Shown here: in pieces, positions 23,532 through 35,070 of the stretch
Position numbering within the stretch: position 1 is the first letter of the stretch
Layout of the letters: every line of letters starts with the position of its first letter
From: Oxytricha trifallax
Lineage: Eukaryota; Ciliophora; Spirotrichea; Sporadotrichida; Oxytrichidae
Reading direction: 5' to 3'
NCBI GenBank assembly: GCA_000711775.1
Contig: ARYC01017719.1
Coordinates: 1 to 64,000 of the forward strand
Length of the DNA stretch: 64,000 bases
Made by a program: the position numbers and the translations under genes
Notes under the pieces: model-generated
Told to the model about the DNA's origin: nothing
Seen by the model: the letters and a program-made list of their open reading frames with translations, nothing else
The model's database searches: none

Positions 23532-24210
23532 ATCATTTACACAATAGTGAATGAATGGAATTTAAATAATGAAAATGATTTTAATATGATTTTCATTATT
23601 TATATAATGTTTTTTGTGCTTAATTGAAAACATTAGAAAATTATATCCACTTAATAATCATTTTATTTATACAACTTGATGCTTTTTTTCTATATTTAAT
23701 TTTCAATTTTTTTAGTTAATTGATCATTATATTTATTTATTTTTGAAAATGTTAAATTATCTCAATTAAAAATGAATAAATTAAGAAGGATTAGGAAAAC
23801 CCAAAGAAATTCATAAAAGAACAAGAAAAAATAATCAACAATAATAAAGAAATATATTTAGAAATTTAAAGAGAACAGCTAATTATTATTAAATTAGTTA
23901 AGTGAGGAAGTGGAAAATTCAGGAAGAAATAATGAAAAAAAGAAATACATAAAATGAACTAAAGATTCAAACATAACAAAAAAATTAAAATCTTAGTATA
24001 TTAAATAATAAATAAAAAACATTAATTTAGATGCATTTAAATTTCTGAAACTAGAAAATTCAAAAATATTCTCTATAAATATTTATTAGAGTATTTTATC
24101 ACTCATTAAACAAGAATTAATAATTTTATTTAATTATATAATAAACTTTTTTTATTCAATTAAAATTACACTCATATAAATTTTACCAGATTTTGATTGT
24201 TTATAATATA

Positions 24211-24741
24211 AGGCAAGGGCCCCAAGAAGGGACTTTTAAGATTAGAATGTCATATTTTTTGTTGGATGTTATAAAAGAATTACTGAATTTTCATATTAAC
24301 ATGTTATAATAATTTATTAAATAAGTCGGTAATGACATTTTAAAAGAAATTACAAAGATCAAAATTATTGTAATATTTCATATTAACGTCATAAAATAAT
24401 ATCTTTCGAATAAAAAATTATTATTTACTTTTGCACAATTTTATGTTTAATTATGTGTGGTTGTTTCATAAATTAATATTCTTTCAACATATGCTTTACT
24501 GTGAAAATATTTGCAAGCGCAATCATTTAGTATATTAATCTTATTGAATATTTAAATAAGCATTTTTAATTAATTGAAGCAAAGCATATGATAAAAGAGT
24601 ATTAATTTGTAAACCACAAAAAATAAAAACTCATTATTGTAAAAATAATTTTCTCAGATGTTTAATGTATTTTTTTTTAATTAAAAAAAAATAACAAAAA
24701 TAAATTTAGTTTCCCTTTTTGGGGCCATTTCCCCTTAATAA
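24211..24741. mobile_element. TIR element, about 530 bp
   Basis: Left end TAAGGCAAGGGCCCCAAGAA and the inverse of the right end (TTAAGGGGAAATGGCCCCAA) pair with small gaps. No ORF inside. Its right end lies 20 bp before the ATG of the gene at 24761, so it may have displaced that gene's 5' region. Confidence 0.55.
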
Positions 24742-24760
24742 AAAAAATAAATTAAATAAA

Positions 24761-25650
24761 ATGGATTGCTAAGAAATTTAATTAAAATTAGAAGCATTAG
24801 AAGAAAAATTCGATGAATTGGACTATGAGGCAACATATAAATATGAATAATTTACAATATAAGATGTTGATATGTTTTGTTCAACTATATCAAATAAGGA
24901 TCTCAAAGATCTTGGTGTACAAATTATTTACTCTGACAAATGTTCAATAACGAATTTATGTTGACATATTTTCTTATAAATTGACTAGCAAAAGGATAAT
25001 CCTTGTAAAAAAATGAAAAAATTTTGGAAAATATTAATTAGAAATACAGAAATTGTTGAAGAAAAAATGAATTCCTTGTAGCAAAATGATAATAATAATT
25101 AAGATAAAGAGAGAATGAACAATGAAATCAATGAAAAATTTGATGAAATTACCAAAATGTTAATAGAATATGAAAGTATGAGAGAGGGAATTTCCTGTTT
25201 CATTTAAGTTTCTCGCCCTACTCTTCATTTTTAAAGTTTGTTATTGGAAAAAAAATCAAAAATTTACATTTATTTCAAGATTTTAATTTTTAATTGACAA
25301 AATTGGACAAATTATTTAAATATTATTTCAAGCTAAACAATAATCCTTTGATGCATTAAATGTTAAATCTTTCTTGTAACAATTTTATAATAACAAATTT
25401 TTGATTGACTACCACAAATAAAATATCAGAAGTTACTATGAAGGTTGAAAAAAATTTCGATGTCTAAATGAATATAATTGGTTAAGAGTTTTTATAATAA
25501 ATATTTTGAAATATTGTATTTAAAGGAGCAGAAATTTTCATAGAAAGAAAAAAGGGTAGGAAGCGTCACCCCTAAAGTATGATTTAAAATACTGATTTAA
25601 ACAACATTTGTAACAATTATATAATTGAATTTATAAATCCAGAAAAATGA
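24761..25650 (+). pseudogene. PEK-tail family gene split by a pointer-flanked insert; one in-frame TGA
   Basis: First part (24761-25181): MDCQEIQLKLEALEEKFDEL, core VDMFCSTISNKDLKD, one TGA (24962-24964), then helical DKERMNNEINEKFDEITKML and IEYESM. Second part (25574-25650): IQNTDLNNICNNYIIEF then INPEK and TGA. The parts are separated by 25182-25582, and AAAGTATGA stands at both junctions. Joining on it is exactly in frame. Whether the TGA kills the gene is unclear. Confidence 0.7.
25182..25582. other. IES-like insert flanked by 9-bp repeat AAAGTATGA
   Basis: AAAGTATGA at 25173-25181 and again at 25574-25582. Removing 401 bp restores the reading frame into the P-E-K tail. No convincing terminal inverted repeat, so an IES with pointer is favoured over a transposon with a 9-bp duplication. 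Confidence 0.65.
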
Positions 25651-26505
25651 AGCAAATTTTTAAGTTTCAAATGACTTAAATTTAAATTTATAATTTGTTT
25701 AATTAATTTTTAAAGTTAAAGAAATAAGCTACATTAATATTTTATCTAAATTTTAATTAACTACATTATGTTATTTAAACTATGATTAATTAAAATCAAA
25801 TACTAATAAAATTGAAACTTTAAGTCAAAAAATAAATACTAAATTTATATTTTATCTAGATCTAGTTCAGGTTTATTGAATAATTAAGAGTGCTAATAAA
25901 TTCTAAAGATAAACTCATGAGATTTGAATAGAATCAACGTGTTGCTGTGGTTACTCTAAATTAGGAAATTAATGATTGATCAACTTGTGCTTTATCATGT
26001 AGCCTGAGATAAATGAGAAGTATTATTATAAGATAAACAAACAGAGAATATGACAATATCTATTATTTTATTTCATTCACATTTACTATTGAATTTCCTA
26101 AAAACTTATAGTATTTTTGTAGACATTAAATTCTAAAGATTCAAGTAAAATTTAGTTAATAATTTATAGGGAATTAATTTTTAAAAATCTGAAACTCTTA
26201 AATTTAATTATATTCTTAAATTTAATACAATATTAAAAATTTAATATTTTTTTTCAGATTTTTAAGGCTTACTAATGTTTAAATCAATCTCATTTAGAAA
26301 TTGTGAATAATCTATTTAATATATTTTAAATATTCTCAAAAATATCTGTAAGTTCAAATACTCAAATAAGTGATAAACAAAAATTATATTTCATGAAAAT
26401 CAGATTATTTTGTATGATAAATTAAAATGAAAGAATATTAAAATATTAGAAATAAGAAAAAAGATTTTTCAATTAATCAAGGTCAAGATAATATTTTAGC
26501 ATTAT
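25651..26505. other. A+T-rich spacer
   Basis: Nothing recognised. Confidence 0.45.
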
Positions 26506-27042
26506 TCACTTTTCAGGATTAATATACGTAATTAATAAATCTTCAGTGACTTTATTTAAATTTAGTTCCTTAATTTGTGTTTGAATTCTAGAAATCTTTT
26601 CTTGAATTCTATGTAGTTTAACAAGTTTCAATAAAAGGTAGAGTCTAATTATAAATGGATTACTTCCTTATTAATTTATCATGAATTTAAATTATTTTAT
26701 TTTCATTTAGATTTTAATCAATTTATTATAAATATTCATAATTTATTCCTTAATAGCATCTTCCTGGAGCCAAAAAGTTTTTAATGCTTTAACTCTAAAA
26801 ATATCTTCTATAGGTATATTTGGATTAAATGTAGGAAAATCTTTATATGTAAGGGTTTTACAAAGCATATTATATATAATTTTATCAAAATCAGGGAATG
26901 ATATATCTTTAACTTTAATTGACTCTAATAAATAGAAATTTTTATTTTGCATAGCTCGAATAAGCCACTTAGTTTTGTAAATTTCTTCTAACACTTAATC
27001 TTTAAAAATATATAATGCGATTGAATAAGTTGAAATAATCAT
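26506..27042 (-). CDS. PEK-tail family protein, intact (178 aa)
   Basis: ATG 27040-27042 (MIISTYSIALYIFKDQVLEE) to TGA 26506-26508. The core is IIYNMLCKTLTYKDFPTF near residue 57, followed by Gln/Lys-rich helices (IQEKISRIQTQIKELNLNKV) and the tail VTEDLLITYINPEK. The first 15 residues are weakly supported, and the true start may be internal because no second ATG lies nearby. Faces the interrupted gene at 27704. Confidence 0.75.
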
Positions 27043-27703
27043 TAATCTATAAATTTAAAATAATAATAATAACAATATTAAAATAGCTACTTTTATTTAA
27101 ATTATTATTAGTTTACAATTACTATAGGTGTTAGTATCATTTTTGTTATTAAATTATTTATAATTTAATTTAAAATTTTTATTTTAATGTAATAGAATTA
27201 GAATTATTAAATACTCTATTTCCACTTCTTTCTCTTAAAATATTATTTTTAAACCTTGATCTTCAATTAAAAGGAAATAAACCTAAATCCAAAAATAGAA
27301 AATATAATACATATCAATTTTTAAATTTTAATATCATATCTTAATATAGTTAATAAATATAATCTTGATATTCCTAATGATTTTTAAAATTTAATACTGT
27401 CCTCAACAAAATCAAAATATCCTCATAAAATAAATTCTTTTACTTTCAATAAGTATATTTATATGCAACCATTTATTTTTAATATATTTAATAAAAAAAA
27501 ATTTTTTAATAGATTTACGTTTATCTTTTATATTAAGTGGTTTTATTATTTATTTTTTATTGATAGAATTTAAATATTTTTTTCATATAATTTCTCAAAA
27601 TCTAATTATTATAAACATAAACTTATTAAGAAAATAAATATTTTATAATATTAAATAGGAAAATCTAATCATTAAATTAATTAATTCCTTTAAAGAACCA
27701 ACA

Positions 27704-28112
27704 ATGTCCAGTTAGTATTTTCAAATGGAATTACAAACTTTAAATAATAACCTGACTTAATATTTTTAAAGAATTTGATAAAATCAAGTCAACCTTGTTA
27801 AAAGATAATTAAAAATGTAATGTTAAACTTTTGAAAATAAAGATTTTAAGCATTAGAATAACCCATTAATCTTTAGATTTTCAGATCCTATGCATAAATT
27901 GAGTTAGGCGATTATAAACGAAAAAAGTTATAAATTTAGAGAGTTAGAAAAGCTGCAATTAATTTATAAAAATGAAATTACAAAGAGTATCAAAAAATGT
28001 TTTGAATAAGTTAAATCTATAATTAAAAAAGAAAGACAAAGAAAAATAGACACAAATTTATTTAATGAAATAAAACAAGAAATGTTCTATATTGATTAAT
28101 TAAAAAAGGAAT
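27704..28112 (+). pseudogene. PEK-tail family gene, 5' part, cut by TBE B
   Basis: Starts MSSQYFQMELQTLNNNLTQY. A TGA (27776-27778) follows QRI, then VKRQLKMQCQTFENKDFKHQ (core M-Q-C-Q-T-F-x-x-K-D-F), FRELEKLQLIYKNEITKSIK and FNEIKQEMFYIDQLKKE. The sequence then enters the TBE at 28113 after AAT (28110-28112). All family hallmarks before the tail are present. Confidence 0.8.
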
Positions 28113-28190
28113 CAAAACCCCAAAACCCCTTAATGAGGTTTATAAGTGCTTTGATTTGTAGAGAATTTGTTAGGGGTTGGGGTTATTAAT
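28113..28190. repeat. left 78-bp inverted repeat of TBE B
   Basis: Pairs with 32114-32191 with only a few mismatches. The C4A4 run is perfect here; the right copy reads AAAGCCCC in its second unit. Confidence 0.9.
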
Positions 28191-28231
28191 AGGTTTTAAT
28201 GTGAAATATATAGTAAATGTATTTAATTTAA

Positions 28232-29509
28232 TCACTCAAAATGCACTTTAGGATCATGTGGGATTGGTCTGAAGTTTATCTTACTTAACCACAACTCTAT
28301 CTGCTCTAAGATTATGTCTGATCTAGAGTTTGGTTTTAATATTATTAATTTTGCCATTTATTTTAATGATTGAGAGACTCTACTTTTGTCTATAAATTAC
28401 TTGATTCTTTGCTTAGCATCTTTCTCACACCAAGCAGAGTAGTAATCGTTGCGAGGCATATCGCACTCTATTATTATTGCTGCTAAAGCCCACACATCCC
28501 ATTAATAGTCACCATCTCTCCAATCTTCTCTTTCTGGATAGTACTCTTGTGTTCCCATTACTCTTCCTAGCCTTGATACTTCCACCCTTAATGCTCTGTT
28601 GAAGTCAATAATTGCCACTCTTACATGTGAGAAGTTTATCATAATATTCTCAGGCTTCAAATCTCTACGAACAAAGCCTAACTTATGTAACTCTTTTATA
28701 CCTTGTAAGGTTTAAGTTGGTATCAAAGCAAGCTACTTATGATTCCTTTGATCTGTAATGAAATCTCTTAGGGTCATTTCATAGAGTGGGAGTCTAAAAG
28801 CAACAAGATACTTGGCAAGGAGAACAGCATCTAACTTTATTAAGTAGCTACACTCTTTGAACTTTGCTTGAGTGAGTACTTGATACTCATTTGTAAACTC
28901 CATCTGATATTTATCATCACTTAAAAGAAAGTTGAAAGGATACACTTTGTATGCGTATTGATTATCATTGATAACTTTCTTATCAAAGGAGCCTTCTGTT
29001 ATAAGGTAGCTTTAAAGAGAAGTATCTAGGTCAATTTAAGCAAGAACCGGTATTTTCTTGTATTGAATCTTGATTATAATTTTTGTTATTTCAGAGGTCA
29101 GTTGGTTGCGTGCCTTCCTAACGTACTCTAACTCTTCAGCTTATTCAGGCACAACGACCTTAGAATATTCCCTCACTTTTCTTTTGTTGAGAAGCTTCAG
29201 CTCAACTTCATGATTCTCAACTTCTATATCTTTCTTGTGAGCTTTTAATAGATGCTTCTTCAAGTCTCTTGTATGAGAGTATTGCTTATGGCACTCAAAG
29301 CAGTCATACTTTCCATCTATTTTATCATGCTTTAAGTATACAGTGGGCTTGGCTTCTCTATGCTCCTTCTTATGTCTGTACCAGCTTGATTTATGAGCAA
29401 AATCTCTCTCACATAACTCACAAAAATAGACTTCAACTTCTTCAGTTTGTATAGGAATTTCATTAATACCTTTCTCCTCCTCTCTGTCTCCCACACACTT
29501 GTTTGCCAT
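28232..29509 (-). CDS. TBE zinc-finger/protein kinase (425 aa), intact
   Basis: Start MANKCVGDREEEKGINEIPI (ATG 29507-29509), stop TGA 28232-28234, with no internal TGA. Two C2H2 fingers: FCELCERDFAHKSSWYRHKK (about residues 30-50) and YDCFECHKQYSHTRDLKKHL (about 67-90). The kinase domain follows. Its catalytic loop reads VRRDLKPENIMI, so the H of HRD is R, and the DFG motif is DFN. Later motifs are YYPEREDWRDGDYQWDVWAL and IIIECDMPRNDYYS. This matches the known 57-kDa type of TBE protein in architecture; its role in transposition is not established. The altered HRD and DFG argue for weak or atypical kinase activity. Confidence 0.85.
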
Positions 29510-30245
29510 TTATTTTCTATTATTAATTTCTATTTTAATAACAGAGACATCAAGTGATAGCTCTGGTAGTTCTTTATGAGAGTTCATCTCACAGCTATCA
29601 CACTTTTTATTGTTGCCAAAGGTAAGTCTCATTTAGTTTGATGGAAGTGCTGTTGTTTTTCTTAAAATGTTAGATCTCATTTTTAAATTTGAATTTTAAA
29701 TTTTAAAACTGCCTCGATAGCTGAGAGCTTATATGAGAGATTTGCAAGTTTACAAGTTTCAAGGGGAGTTCTTAGAGTATTAGAGAAGAATTATGAGTGT
29801 TAGGAGACGATCCAGCTCTAAATATGGATGAGGAAGTAACCATTTTTACTATCAATAATAAGTTGATTATAGTACGTACCGATTTAGGAGTTGCACCTAA
29901 TTAAATAAGTACTCCTTTAGGAGGAATTTTATAATTTTATAATTAAAATTAGGGTACTCTTAATTAAGTACTAGCTTTAATTAATGCTCCGATTTAAGTA
30001 CTAGCATTTCAGGAGCTGCTCCTTATTAAGTACTTACCAATTTAAATTTAAAAATATGGAACTATAACAGTAGAAATTGATATCAATCTCTCAAGTTTAA
30101 AACCAGTTCTCAAAACCTTCTCCATATCCTTCTTAGAGATTGACCTCCTATAGGATGCCCATATTTAATAGTAAGTTTTACAGAAGTAAATAATTGAAAT
30201 CAATAAACCTAAATATGAAAATCATTTCTTAGACCAGTAAACAAG
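29510..30245. promoter_or_regulatory. spacer between divergent TBE genes
   Basis: Separates the kinase (-) from the 22-kDa-type ORF (+), so it should hold both promoters. Contains a 31-bp-scale motif repeated several times, AGTACT/TTAGGAG with GATTTAAGTACTAGC, about 29880-30030. The corresponding spacer of TBE A-prime (about 1090-1480) has its own repeated GGTACTNNTACC-like motif. Confidence 0.4.
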
Positions 30246-31037
30246 ATGGAGTCAATGAATGATGCAATGAAAAGAGTGAAAGCACAAGAATTGATTCAAA
30301 GATTTTTTTAGAAGCAAGGAGGATTTGCATCGGTACCTGGTGCAGCAAGGTAAGGAACTCATAGCAACTAATCTTGATTATGTAGTTGGTATGTTCCTGC
30401 CAACGATGGAAGGTACTAAAATTTCATTTCCAAGAGCAATACTCTGTGAAGAGAAGAAAGCATTGAAAACTTAAGATGTAAAGCTTGCAGAGATTCCAAA
30501 CTATCCAGAGATTTCAGTGACTAACTTATATGATGATGCTATGAATTACCCAGAGGCTTCGCAGTACCTGCCTACTAAGAAGTAGTTGTAAAATAAACAA
30601 CCTGAAAGAAACTATTTCTTTGGCATACTTGTAACAATTAAAGGTGACTACTTGAAAGAAATTATTCAAGATTTTCATAAGAAGTGGTACAGCATCTCTT
30701 CAGAAAATAAGGACAAACAAGGGATCAAGATAAGTGAAAGCTGGCTATCAGAGCTGCAGAAGCATCTTTATATTTCAAGTAAGATTTGTAGCTTAAGTCT
30801 TTAGAATAATCTGGTACTGGCATCTTCATGATGAAGGAATAGAGCAAGCTTCACTGAGAGCGAAAATCGCAGACAAACTATGAAGTTACCAAGGGACTTT
30901 ATTCAAATATTTAGCCTTCAGAGTTAATGAACATAGATTCTGGAGCGAGCAGCAAGAGGAGAAACCTAGACCCAAGCAAGCCTTAAGAAGAAGAAAAGAA
31001 AGAGAAGCCAGCTCCCTCTAAAGAATTTTAAATGTGA
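30246..31037 (+). pseudogene. TBE 22-kDa-type ORF, broken
   Basis: Begins MESMNDAMKRVKAQELIQRF. A frame change at the T-run near 30310 leads into DLHRYLVQQGKELIATNLDY, MFLPTMEGTKISFPRAILCE, IPNYPEISVTNLYDDAMNY and ISESWLSELQKHLYISS. A second change near 30800 and a TGA (about 30857) precede MNIDSGASSKRRN, and the ORF ends FQM with TGA 31035-31037. The stops of this ORF and the transposase are 9 bases apart. Confidence 0.8.
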
Positions 31038-31046
31038 CTTATATAT

Positions 31047-32113
31047 TCATTAACTTAACTACAAAACTTATTTATATACATTCACTCTCCCTTCTTTAGC
31101 ACACTTTTAAGCCAATTAATAATCTACTCTCTTCGCTGAAATTTTAATGAAGTCTACAGTATCGATAGGTAGGTTATGCATCAAGTGGAATAGCAATAGT
31201 TTCTTGTAATGACCTTTTCAAATACCCCAGTAGAACTCAATTTCATTAAACTATGGACTGTAAGGTACGTTGAACACTGGCGTTATTCTAAGTTGTTCAT
31301 AACTCTTCCTTGTTTCTTTAGTCTTATGAACAGAAAGATTATCAACGAACAGTATAATCTCTTATTCAGGGTACTTCTCTCTCAGCTGCTCTAAGAACTT
31401 AATATACTGCTCTGTCTTAATAGAGCGAGGATGAATAACATAAGTTTCTAAACCAGCATCCTCGCTAATACCTCCAAGAATTGCCATTGTTTATACCTTG
31501 ACTTTCTAGTCATATACTTCTATGTTGCTATGCCTCTTATACCAAGACTTCTAGATGAAAGTGTTGAATGTAAACACAGCCTCGTCAGCATGAATAAACT
31601 TAATATTATTCTATTAGGCTCTCTGCATTTAATTATAAATATAATTTAAGTTGTTGTTGTAAAATGGCAGAGTGAAATCTATTACTCTCTTGATACGATT
31701 TACACCTTTGTAAGAGATACCGTTTCGTTTATAAATGTTTGCAACAGATTATGCAGAGATCTTCAACTCAGGGAACTGGCGGTGAAACATAATAGCTCGT
31801 TAGTCGAGAGAGAAGTGAGCCCAATACTTCAAAGTTTTTTCATTAATAAGATAGTCAATATGCTTCTATAGAAACTTTGACTTCCTCTTAGGCTAAGAAT
31901 TCAGCTATTATTGCTTTAATTACACAGCTTTCAAGCAGTGAGAGCGAACAGTTGATGGACTACGCTTTAAGAGCAGTGCAATAGACTTATAGTTCAGTAC
32001 TGGTTTGACTTATTCACTATACATATCACATCCATATCGCAGTTTAAACACTAAATCTATATACTCTTCATCATAAATAGACCCCAAAAGCTTGCTATTT
32101 TGTCTCGCATTTA
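31047..32113 (-). pseudogene. TBE DDE transposase, nearly intact
   Basis: Reads LLGSIYDEEYIDLVFKLRYG, FHRQFPELKISAQSVANIYK, FIHADEAVFTFNTFIQKSWY (first D), IILFVDNLSVHKTKETRKSY (second D), VPYSPQFNEIEFYW (E), then IPIDTVDFIK-like sequence to TGA 31047-31049. Defects: one in-frame TGA after FYWGI (31218-31220) and a one-base shift between the ATG near 32115 and the main frame. The second Asp is followed by N rather than D as in the other copy. Confidence 0.85.
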
Positions 32114-32191
32114 ATTAATAAGCCCAACCCCTAACAAATTCCCTACAAATCAAAGCACTTATAAACCTCATTAAGGGGCTTTGGGGTTTTG
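32114..32191. repeat. right 78-bp inverted repeat of TBE B
   Basis: Inverse of 28113-28190, ending GGGGCTTTGGGGTTTTG. Confidence 0.9.
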
Positions 32192-32274
32192 AATATTAAG
32201 GACTGTTTTAAAGATTAAAGATAGCTGATAGCTTAAATAATGCTATAGTTTTATTTATTAAACCTGAAAAATGA
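32192..32274 (+). pseudogene. PEK-tail family gene, 3' part after TBE B
   Basis: After removing the TBE and one AAT, the frame from 28112 runs into YQGLFQRLKIADSLNNAIVL then FIKPEK and TGA (32272-32274), a standard family tail. Without excision this part has no start. Confidence 0.8.
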
Positions 32275-32415
32275 AAATAACTTAACTATATTACTGGTAG
32301 GATACTTTTAAATTAATAAATATAAAATTAATTAGATAGTATTTATGATGTGTTATTAGTAAAATCGCTTAAAATAAATTAAATGAGTATTAAAAACTAA
32401 AAATAAAGGCTAATA

Positions 32416-33070
32416 TTATGTGCTAAATATGATTTAATTAATTTTAAATATTAATTACTTCAATAATAAACAATATTTTTATAATTTCCAATTATATTTA
32501 TTTAATTTTATTTTTAATTCATCTTTCTTTTAATTTACTTAATAAATATTATTTTATGATATAAATAATAAACATAAAAATTATCATTAAATAAATTAGA
32601 TATTTTACATTAAAATGCAAAGTTTAAAAATTCATAAACCCTAAATTAAAAATTGATTAGATTATATTTAAGTAAATGCTTATTGTAATCATATTTTTTT
32701 TCTAAAAAAAATTAATATTTTTTAAATATAAATATGATGCTGTTTCAAATTAAATTGTTGTTTGTTTTTTAATATTAATAAAAAATAAAAATTTAAATGA
32801 GATGCAAGTATTTAATTTATAGAACGTAATAGATTTAAGTAAATTTACATTTTTACAAAACCTCTTTATTTAAAGTTATCTTTATATTTTATTTATACTT
32901 GTAGTACAATTTAGAAGAACAACAAAAAAATAATATTTATATAATAGTTATGCTTAGATTCACTATTTAATATATAACTTATGTTTAACACAAATCCTTA
33001 ATTTTAAAATATATTCAATAACAAATGAGTTAAAATACTCAATCTAAAAAGTAATATATTAAATTTATTA
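32416..33070. repeat. A+T-rich segment, uninterrupted duplicate of 3453-4000
   Basis: ATGTGCTAAATATGATT and following sequence match the right flank of TBE A-prime. Sits between a family tail (32274) and the next member (33071). Confidence 0.75.
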
Positions 33071-33605
33071 TCATTTTTCTGGGGCTAAGTATTGCAAGAT
33101 GATGTCTTCAACTTCATTAATGAGATTTTTATATATTGGCTTACTCTTTTTCTCTTGTTCAAGTTCTTCTATGATAGAGTTAATTTTATTCATACATATA
33201 AAATGGGAGATTGTTTCTTAATTTGGTTCATCTCTGTAAAATATACGTTTTTTAAATGGGTTTATTAAAGTTATTTAATGAAAATCGTTTTTTATATCAT
33301 TTATACGTTATGCCTTTTCATTCATTGGTTACAATATTTGCTAAAGTAATTGTCTGACTTGTCTTGGATAGAAGTGTATGATCCAGATATATTATGAGGT
33401 GGCTATAAAATAAATGATCTGCAGGACATTTTATCTATTAATTTTAGAAATAATTGTCTTTAATTTTCGAATTGTGCAGGTTCTCTTTCTATTAATTAAT
33501 CGTTTTTAATATTGGCGAATTTTAACTTTTTTGGAAAATTAATGAGTAAAATTATTTTATTTTTGTATGAGTTAAAAGTTTAAATACGAGAGATATAATT
33601 TTGAA
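33071..33605 (-). pseudogene. PEK-tail family member, one frame change
   Basis: N-terminal frame: LLINFPKKLKFANIKNDQLI, EREPAQFENQRQLFLKLIDK, core IDKMSCRSFILQ, ending in TGA after SKYCNQ. C-terminal frame: MNEKAQRINDIKNDFHQITL, ICMNKINSIIEELEQEKKSK, tail NEVEDIILQYLAPEK and TGA (33071-33073). The frames meet near 33345. Confidence 0.7.
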
Positions 33606-34593
33606 GAAAGATAGACATAAGATATTCTAAAAATTTTGAGCTATTTAAATGATTTTTCTAATATATTTATTAAATCAAAGTATAGAAGAAGGTCATAAAA
33701 CTAAGAATAGGAAAATTGAAGATTAAAACAAATAAACCAAATTATTTTATTATTTTTTTAATAAAAAGTATGAAACAAATAATTAAAATTTTGACTCTTT
33801 TTAATTTATACTTTTATTGCTAGTATTCTGGTAATTCAAAATTAAGTTTCTCCATTTTTTCCTCCGATATAAAATTTATCTTTAAATTTATTAGAAATTA
33901 AAATTAATATTTAGTTTATAATAAGATACTAATTTTTATAATTTAATATTCTATTTAGTAATTTGTTACTAACTAATATCAAAATTAAAGTAATTCATTT
34001 ATTAAATGCTAATATTCAATTAAATTTCCGCAATTTACTTAATTAATAAATTAATTATCATAATAATAAAACTTAGAACGTATTTCTAAATAATAAAATT
34101 TAGAAATCTTTTAGAGTAAAATTTTTATACAAACTATAATACTTAGTTTTTAACAAATTAAAGTTTCTATTCAAATTATCCTATTATTTTAAATAATTGT
34201 GAAAATTTATTATAAATTTATAATTATAATATTTTAGTTGTTTCATAATTACAACGATTATTGTGGCAAATTTTATTAATGAGATAATTAAGTATGTTTC
34301 ATAAATTTTTATGAATCTATGTAAGCTTTTCATAATTTAAATTATTTAGAATTGTAATCTCTTAACAATTAAGATTGAATAAAATCAATTGTTATATTGA
34401 GCATTTAGAGACTTCTGAATTTATGTATAAATTTTAATTTCTTAAAAATTATCAAATAGTTAAAGTGAAATATAAATTAAGATTGAGTTATGAATAAAAT
34501 GATTGATAAAATTAACGTTACTAAAAAAAATATTGTTCTATCAAATATTTTAAAAGTTATTTACGTGATATTGAAGTGAAGTGTATTTATTAT
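33606..34593. other. A+T-rich spacer
   Basis: Nothing recognised. Confidence 0.45.
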
Positions 34594-35070
34594 TCATTTT
34601 TCTGGATAAATATGCTTTAAAATTTTATTTTCGAGAGATCTTTGAATTGCATTTTAGTCAGTTTTAATAATTGATCTTCTTATTAAATATTTAATTTGAT
34701 AATATTTATTTTATAAATCTGAAAATCTATTTTCAATAATTTAAAAATTTAATTCTTATTTTGATTTAATTTTATCATATAAACTTTCAGACAATTGCTA
34801 AATTGAAAAAATTTCACTTGAAAATAAATTAATTTATCTTTAATAATTTTTTAGTAGGTTAAGGTAATTTTATATGGTATTATTTAGAACAATACAATGA
34901 AAATCAAATGAATCTGAGTTTTTCATATACATATGTTTATTGCTCTATATTAAATTATCAATCTTTTTAGATTAATTATCTAAATAAATTGTTAAATTTT
35001 AATGATAATGCCACAAATTCTCTATATTCTTCTGAAACCCTTCCTTAAAGGAATTTTTATTATCTTACAT
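34594..35070 (-). CDS. PEK-tail family protein, intact (158 aa)
   Basis: ATG 35068-35070 (MQDNKNSFKEGFQKNIENLW) to TGA 34594-34596. Continues LDNQSKKDNLIQSNKHMYMK, DFDFHCVLNNTIQNYLNLLK, IQQLSESLYDKIKSKQELNF. The tail TDQNAIQRSLENKILKHIYP then EK groups it with 5830 and 39451, which share A-I-Q-(R/K)-S. The M-x-C core is not obvious, so this subgroup may lack it. Confidence 0.7.

Larger units (their letters stand above)
28110..32194. mobile_element. TBE transposon B, complete, inserted in a PEK-tail gene
   Basis: Element 28113-32191 (4079 bp) with AAT on both sides (28110-28112, 32192-32194), the target duplication expected for TBEs. The 78-bp terminal inverted repeats begin CAAAACCCCAAAACCCC. 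Gene order from the left: kinase (-), 22-kDa-type ORF (+), transposase (-). Only the kinase is intact. The host gene frame is restored by exact excision with one AAT left. Confidence 0.9.

Noticed and set aside
29269..29454. Plus-strand 61-codon ORF inside TBE B
   Set aside because: Antisense shadow of the two zinc fingers of the TBE kinase protein.
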